Shown: piece by piece, positions 12,688 through 13,570 of the stretch
Numbering within the stretch: position 1 is the first letter of the stretch
Layout: every line of letters starts with the position of its first letter
DNA from: CAZADH01 sp964483805
Lineage (GTDB): Bacteria; Muiribacteriota; Ozemobacteria; Ozemobacterales; Ozemobacteraceae
Assembly: GCA_964483805.1 (NCBI GenBank)
Contig: CAZADH010000161.1
Location: forward strand, 1-13,570
Direction of reading: 5' to 3'
DNA: 13,570 nt
The notes under the pieces: model-generated
Told to the model about the DNA's origin: nothing
The model's database searches: none
What the model saw: the letters and a program-made list of their open reading frames with translations, nothing else
Translations under genes and position numbers: made by a program

Positions 12688-13570
12688 TGCAGGTGCCCGC
12701 GAAAGAGATCGGACCGGCCGGCCGCAAACTGCTCGACCTGTTGGCCATACACCGTATTGATGAACAGGCGGAAGCGTTGCCCGACCCGGGGCGTCTCGTT
12801 CGGTTGTCCGATATCGCGAGGGCCGAGACCGACGGACCGGATGAACTGATCCGGCACCGGTTTTTGTGCCGACAGGGGGCGATGTTGCTGGTGGGCCCAA
12901 CCGGCATCGGCAAGAGTTCGTTCTCGATGCAGTGCGCCATTCTGTGGGCCGCCGGCATCAGCGCGTTCGGGATGGAGCCGACCCGACCGTTGAAAACACT
13001 GTTGTGCCAGGCCGAGAACGACTCGGGCGATCTGGCCGAGTTCCGCGACGGAGTGTGCCGCGGGTTGGGTTTGCCCGATGACGTGATCAAGCGCGGTCTC
13101 GACAACATCTTCGTGCTGTCCGAGAAGACGAAGAGCGGGGCCGAGTTGTGCGCGATGATTGCGGCCCTGACGGTCGGTCAGTCGTTCGACCTGATCATCA
13201 TCGACCCGGCGCTGGCCTACCTCGGTGGCGACAGCAACAAGGCGGCCGACGTCTCGAGGTTCTTGCGCAACGAACTGAACCCGGTGCTCGAGCAGGCGAA
13301 CTGTGGGTGCGTTCTGATCCACCACACGGTGAAGCCTCCACGCGAGAAGGGTGCGCAGTGGCGGGCCGGCGATCTCGCCTATCTTGGCAGCGGCAGCGCG
13401 GAGTTCGCCAACTGGGCCCGATCGGTGGTGGCCCTGCAATCGGTCGGGAGCCACGAGGTTTACAAGTTGGTGATCGGCAAGCGCGGCAAGCGTCTGCGCT
13501 GGACCGACGACGACGGCGGGCCGGTCACGCATCGCTGGATCGCTCATCACGGTGAGCCGGGCGTGATCTG
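12684..13570 (+). CDS. RepA-type hexameric replicative helicase (AAA/RecA fold), 3' end missing
   Basis: The frame is open from ATG 12684 to the window end, 295 codons so far. Walker A is GPTGIGKSS (71-79, Lys77). Walker B is DLIIIDP with Asp174. The segment VLIHHTVKP with His213-His214 is typical of RepA/DnaB-like helicases and RecA-fold ATPases. The N-terminal 60 residues (LLDLLAIHRIDEQ, then RLVRLSDIARAE) lead into the core. It should unwind DNA at the element's replication fork, with the preceding gene as primase. The ATG overlaps the primase stop as ATGA, so they are made together. Helicase rather than another RecA-fold ATPase is inferred from the neighbours and the HH motif. Confidence 0.85.
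   Translation, partial: MMQVPAKEIGPAGRKLLDLLAIHRIDEQAEALPDPGRLVRLSDIARAETDGPDELIRHRFLCRQGAMLLVGPTGIGKSSFSMQCAILWAAGISAFGMEPTRPLKTLLCQAENDSGDLAEFRDGVCRGLGLPDDVIKRGLDNIFVLSEKTKSGAELCAMIAALTVGQSFDLIIIDPALAYLGGDSNKAADVSRFLRNELNPVLEQANCGCVLIHHTVKPPREKGAQWRAGDLAYLGSGSAEFANWARSVVALQSVGSHEVYKLVIGKRGKRLRWTDDDGGPVTHRWIAHHGEPGVI

Noticed and set aside
12594..13550. A 318-codon minus-strand frame opposite the helicase
   Set aside because: Shadow frame; the plus strand carries a clear Walker A/B ATPase across the same bases.

Overview
The window is high-GC bacterial chromosome at the left edge of an integrated temperate phage or prophage-like element. The host cannot be named from this stretch. The one-piece tmRNA encodes the tag ANEDLALAA, and most genes have GGAGG-type ribosome sites. 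The primase-like protein resembles a type I recall from Planctomycetota/Verrucomicrobiota-type genomes, but that is a weak hint. Two runs of N (2731-2740 and 7927-7944) show this is a scaffolded draft assembly.

Chromosomal side (1-2429): the 3' part of a type I restriction endonuclease gene (hsdR) is followed by the complete tmRNA gene (ssrA). The 3' end of ssrA is a classic integration site. A tail-to-tail terminator, a good promoter and a P4-type tyrosine integrase follow it directly, so attL is placed at the tmRNA T-arm/acceptor end, about 2405-2430.

Element, left part (2430-6408): the integrase is followed by about 625 bp of non-coding DNA packed with GTGGGA/TCCCAC repeats, a long loopless hairpin and a 30-bp direct repeat. 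This is the least explained part of the window and a candidate replication origin or protein-binding array. Next comes a leftward operon read from about 6380: an S24/CI-type repressor, a DUF4258/BrnT-like toxin, its acidic antitoxin, and a TerB-like + BRCT protein. The last three genes overlap by ATGA. The divergent control region carries two 18-bp TTAC-N10-GTAA operators. One sits exactly between the -35 and -10 of the rightward promoter.

Element, right part (6409-13570): after a leader with a terminator-like hairpin come small early genes (a basic protein, an AlpA-like regulator or excisionase, a four-Cys protein, a small helical protein). A full DNA replication module then follows: an SSB-like protein with a DEVPF tail, a RecB/Cas4-type PD-(D/E)XK nuclease, a family A DNA polymerase with 3'-5' exonuclease, a coiled-coil/acidic protein, an AEP-like primase, and a RepA-type hexameric helicase cut by the window end. 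Most stops and starts overlap or nearly touch, so this is one long early operon repressed during lysogeny. No structural, packaging or lysis genes are in the window. They and attR would lie to the right.
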